DNA from: Mycobacterium sp. JS623
GTDB lineage: Bacteria > Actinomycetota > Actinomycetes > Mycobacteriales > Mycobacteriaceae
Assembly (NCBI RefSeq): GCF_000328565.1
Contig: NC_019966.1
Span: 6,262,001-6,326,000, forward strand
DNA length: 64,000 nucleotides
Direction of reading: 5' to 3'
Within the stretch, counting starts at the first letter, position 1. Every line of letters begins with the position of its first letter. A program made the position numbers and the translations under genes. Under the pieces are notes generated by a model. The model was not told the DNA's origin. It made no database searches and saw only the letters and a list, made by a program, of their open reading frames with translations. This document shows, piece after piece, positions 62,555 through 64,000 of the stretch.

Positions 62555-62982
62555 CGGATCTTCTCGCCGTAGACGCGGTCGACCGTCAAAGCCATCAACA
62601 CGCGGCGATCGGACACCATCACCGCGCGGTATTCATCCCAGTCCGGATGTTCCCCGGCGGCGCTGCGGTAGTAATCCACCAGCGCTTCGACCTCGGGACC
62701 CTGCGGGTCGGTGCCCGGTCCGGTCAGCATGACGGCGCCCTCGGCCGTCGCCCATGCCCAACCGTCGGAACTCGTGACCTCGAGCGCGGCGCGCGGGTCG
62801 CGGCGCAGGTTCGTCGTCTTGGCGCGGCCCTCGGTCATCGAAACGTAGATGACGCCCGCGTCGCGGTCGTAGTACGGGGTCACGGGTGACAGCTGGGGCA
62901 GGCCGTTGGACTTGATGGTGGCGAGCACGCCGAGCCGGCTCTCGGCAATCAGAGCGTGCGGATCGAATGTGGTGTCGGTCAT
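62551..62982 (-). CDS. PPOX-class F420-dependent oxidoreductase (Rv1155-like)
   Basis: A 143-residue split-barrel protein that closely follows Rv1155: LGVLATIKSNGLPQLSPVTPY, EGRAKTTNLRRDPRAALEVT, and AGEHPDWDEYRAVMVSDRRV. Such proteins bind F420 and reduce enoate-like substrates; the natural substrate is unknown. ATG 62982 is used; an ATG/GTG four codons upstream (62994) is also in frame. Confidence 0.88.
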   Translation of the reverse strand: MTDTTFDPHALIAESRLGVLATIKSNGLPQLSPVTPYYDRDAGVIYVSMTEGRAKTTNLRRDPRAALEVTSSDGWAWATAEGAVMLTGPGTDPQGPEVEALVDYYRSAAGEHPDWDEYRAVMVSDRRVLMALTVDRVYGEKIR

Positions 62983-63020
62983 GTCAACCGGCAACCGGCG
63001 ACTGCCTGCCTGCTATTCCG

Positions 63021-63026
63021 TACCCT
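63021..63026 (+). promoter_or_regulatory. Leaderless -10 element before the nitrobindin gene
   Basis: TACCCT ends six bases before the GTG at 63033. Confidence 0.5.
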
Positions 63027-63032
63027 GACGTC

Positions 63033-63518
63033 GTGGCCGATCTCCATCCCGACGTCGCCGCCCTGGCTCCCCTGTTGGGCACATGGTCGGGCCGCGGCGA
63101 GGGCGAGTACCCGACGATCGAGCCATTCGGCTATCTCGAGGAAGTGACGTTCGGTCACGTCGGCAAGCCCTTCCTGGTCTACGGCCAGCGGACACGCGCG
63201 ACCGACGACGGTCGGCCGCTGCACGCCGAGACCGGATTTCTGCGCGCGCCGTCGCCTGATCGCGTCGAGCTCGTGCTGGCCCATCCGACGGGCGTCACCG
63301 AGATCGAGGAGGGCACGGTGACGATCGCGGGAACCACGCTGGAGTTGGAGATGACGACCACGGCGATCGGCCGCACGTCCTCGGCCAAAGAGGTGACGGC
63401 ACTGAGCCGCTCGATCCGGGTCGATGGCGACGCGCTGACCTACACACTGCGGATGAGCGCAGTCGGTCAGCCGCTGCAGCACCATTTGGCTGCGACGCTG
63501 CACAGGACGCAACCGTGA
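63033..63518 (+). CDS. Nitrobindin-type heme-binding beta-barrel protein
   Basis: A 161-residue THAP4/nitrobindin family protein (M. tuberculosis Rv2717c is 164 residues). The signature LLGTWSGRGEGEYPTI is near the N-terminus. Heme iron in this family is held by a His near the C-terminus; HHLAATLH offers candidates. Thought to scavenge nitric oxide or peroxynitrite. GTG start with a leaderless promoter. Its stop overlaps the next GTG (GTGA). Confidence 0.88.
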   Translation: MADLHPDVAALAPLLGTWSGRGEGEYPTIEPFGYLEEVTFGHVGKPFLVYGQRTRATDDGRPLHAETGFLRAPSPDRVELVLAHPTGVTEIEEGTVTIAGTTLELEMTTTAIGRTSSAKEVTALSRSIRVDGDALTYTLRMSAVGQPLQHHLAATLHRTQP

Positions 63519-64000
63519 CGTCAGACGGGCGTATCCGAGTGCCCAGCGACCTCGACGCCGTCACGGTGATCGGCGAGGAAGACCATTCGGCCATCGATCC
63601 GGCGGCCGTCGAGCGCATCTGGCAGGCCGCTAGGCACTGGTATGCGGCGGGCATGCATCCCGCGATCCAGCTCTGCCTGCGGCACAACGGCAAGGTGGTG
63701 CTCAACCGGGCGATCGGACACGGTTGGGGTAACGGGCCTGACGATCCGCCTGAGGCCGAAAAGGTCGCTGCCACAACGGAAACCCCATTCTGTGTGTACT
63801 CCGCGGCCAAGGCGATCACCACGACCGTCGTGCACATGCTTGTCGAACGGGGCGTGTTCTCCCTCGATGATCGCGTGTGCGACTACCTGCCCAGCTACAC
63901 CAGTCACGGCAAGGACCGCACCACCATCCGCCATGTGCTGACCCACAGCGCAGGAGTGCCTTTTGCCACCGGGCCGCGGCCTGACCTCAAACGGATGGAC
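63515..64000 (+). CDS. Beta-lactamase/penicillin-binding-fold serine hydrolase, N-terminal part, cut by window edge
   Basis: 162 codons are present and the frame is open to the end of the window. The SxxK nucleophile motif is in CVYSAAKAITT, and RHVLTHSAGVP is the conserved stretch after it in EstB/class C beta-lactamase-like enzymes. The YxN motif and KTG-like motif lie outside the window. Such proteins are esterases, peptidases or lactamases. GTG 63515 overlaps the nitrobindin stop, so the pair is likely co-transcribed. Confidence 0.87.
   Translation, partial: MTSDGRIRVPSDLDAVTVIGEEDHSAIDPAAVERIWQAARHWYAAGMHPAIQLCLRHNGKVVLNRAIGHGWGNGPDDPPEAEKVAATTETPFCVYSAAKAITTTVVHMLVERGVFSLDDRVCDYLPSYTSHGKDRTTIRHVLTHSAGVPFATGPRPDLKRMD

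Overview
The window is high-GC actinobacterial DNA that looks like the chromosome of a non-tuberculous Mycobacterium/Mycolicibacterium. Gene families and local orders match M. tuberculosis blocks: treS-mak (Rv0126-Rv0127 type), an Rv0121c-type PPOX gene followed by fusA2 (Rv0120c type), a five-gene moxR3 operon of Rv3162c-Rv3166c type, an Rv1155-type F420 enzyme, a 13E12-type HNH protein and a SigH paralogue. Kup, a gal operon, LctP lactate permease and a stressosome cluster point to a fast-growing environmental species. I saw no rRNA, tRNA, CRISPR, phage or insertion sequence. Genes are dense, with many 4-base stop/start overlaps (ATGA or GTGA).

Layout. 1-2582: end of a PAS-ANTAR regulator, then a MarR-regulated drug-exporter-type ABC operon. 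2584-9661: a GT39 membrane glycosyltransferase, a DUF417 membrane protein, a flavin amine oxidase, and treS-mak (trehalose to maltose to maltose-1-phosphate). 9815-14322: an HTH protein, a Pro-rich exported protein, a HugZ-like protein, a pyrE-like gene and a lysA-like gene. 14257-18336 (minus): a complete Fe3+/polyamine/phosphonate-type ABC importer, with three identical 77-bp MIRU-like repeats between its second permease and its ATPase. 18533-27733: small exported proteins and fusA2, a HAD-like protein, HNH protein, orphan histidine kinase and SigH-like sigma factor. 27734-31551 (minus): an S53 (sedolisin) protease operon and a small lipoprotein. 31671-33338: lactate permease.

33360-40076 is the most unusual segment: a compact partner-switching system with STAS antagonist, RsbR, RsbS, RsbT, RsbX, a large RsbU-type phosphatase that also carries PAS, GAF and a C-terminal kinase fold, a separate RsbW-like kinase, an RsbV-like STAS protein and a GAF/ANTAR RNA-binding protein. 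No sigma factor gene lies in the cluster, so its output is open.

40065-45153: galK, galT and a DeoR regulator, divergent from an SSS sugar symporter and a small membrane protein. 45150-48780: a DMT transporter, small exported proteins, a second copy of the small lipoprotein type, and a TetR gene next to a decayed DUF899 gene. 48789-52938: the moxR3/DUF58 operon. 52984-64000: an O-methyltransferase with palindromic upstream DNA, enoyl-CoA hydratase, Kup, an acidic repeat protein, SDR/sigma pair, GtrA, rhomboid, VOC, a hemophore-like protein, F420 enzyme, nitrobindin and the start of a serine beta-lactamase-fold protein.

A regulatory theme across the window is leaderless transcription: at least ten genes have a TANNNT hexamer six or seven bases before the start codon and no Shine-Dalgarno sequence.
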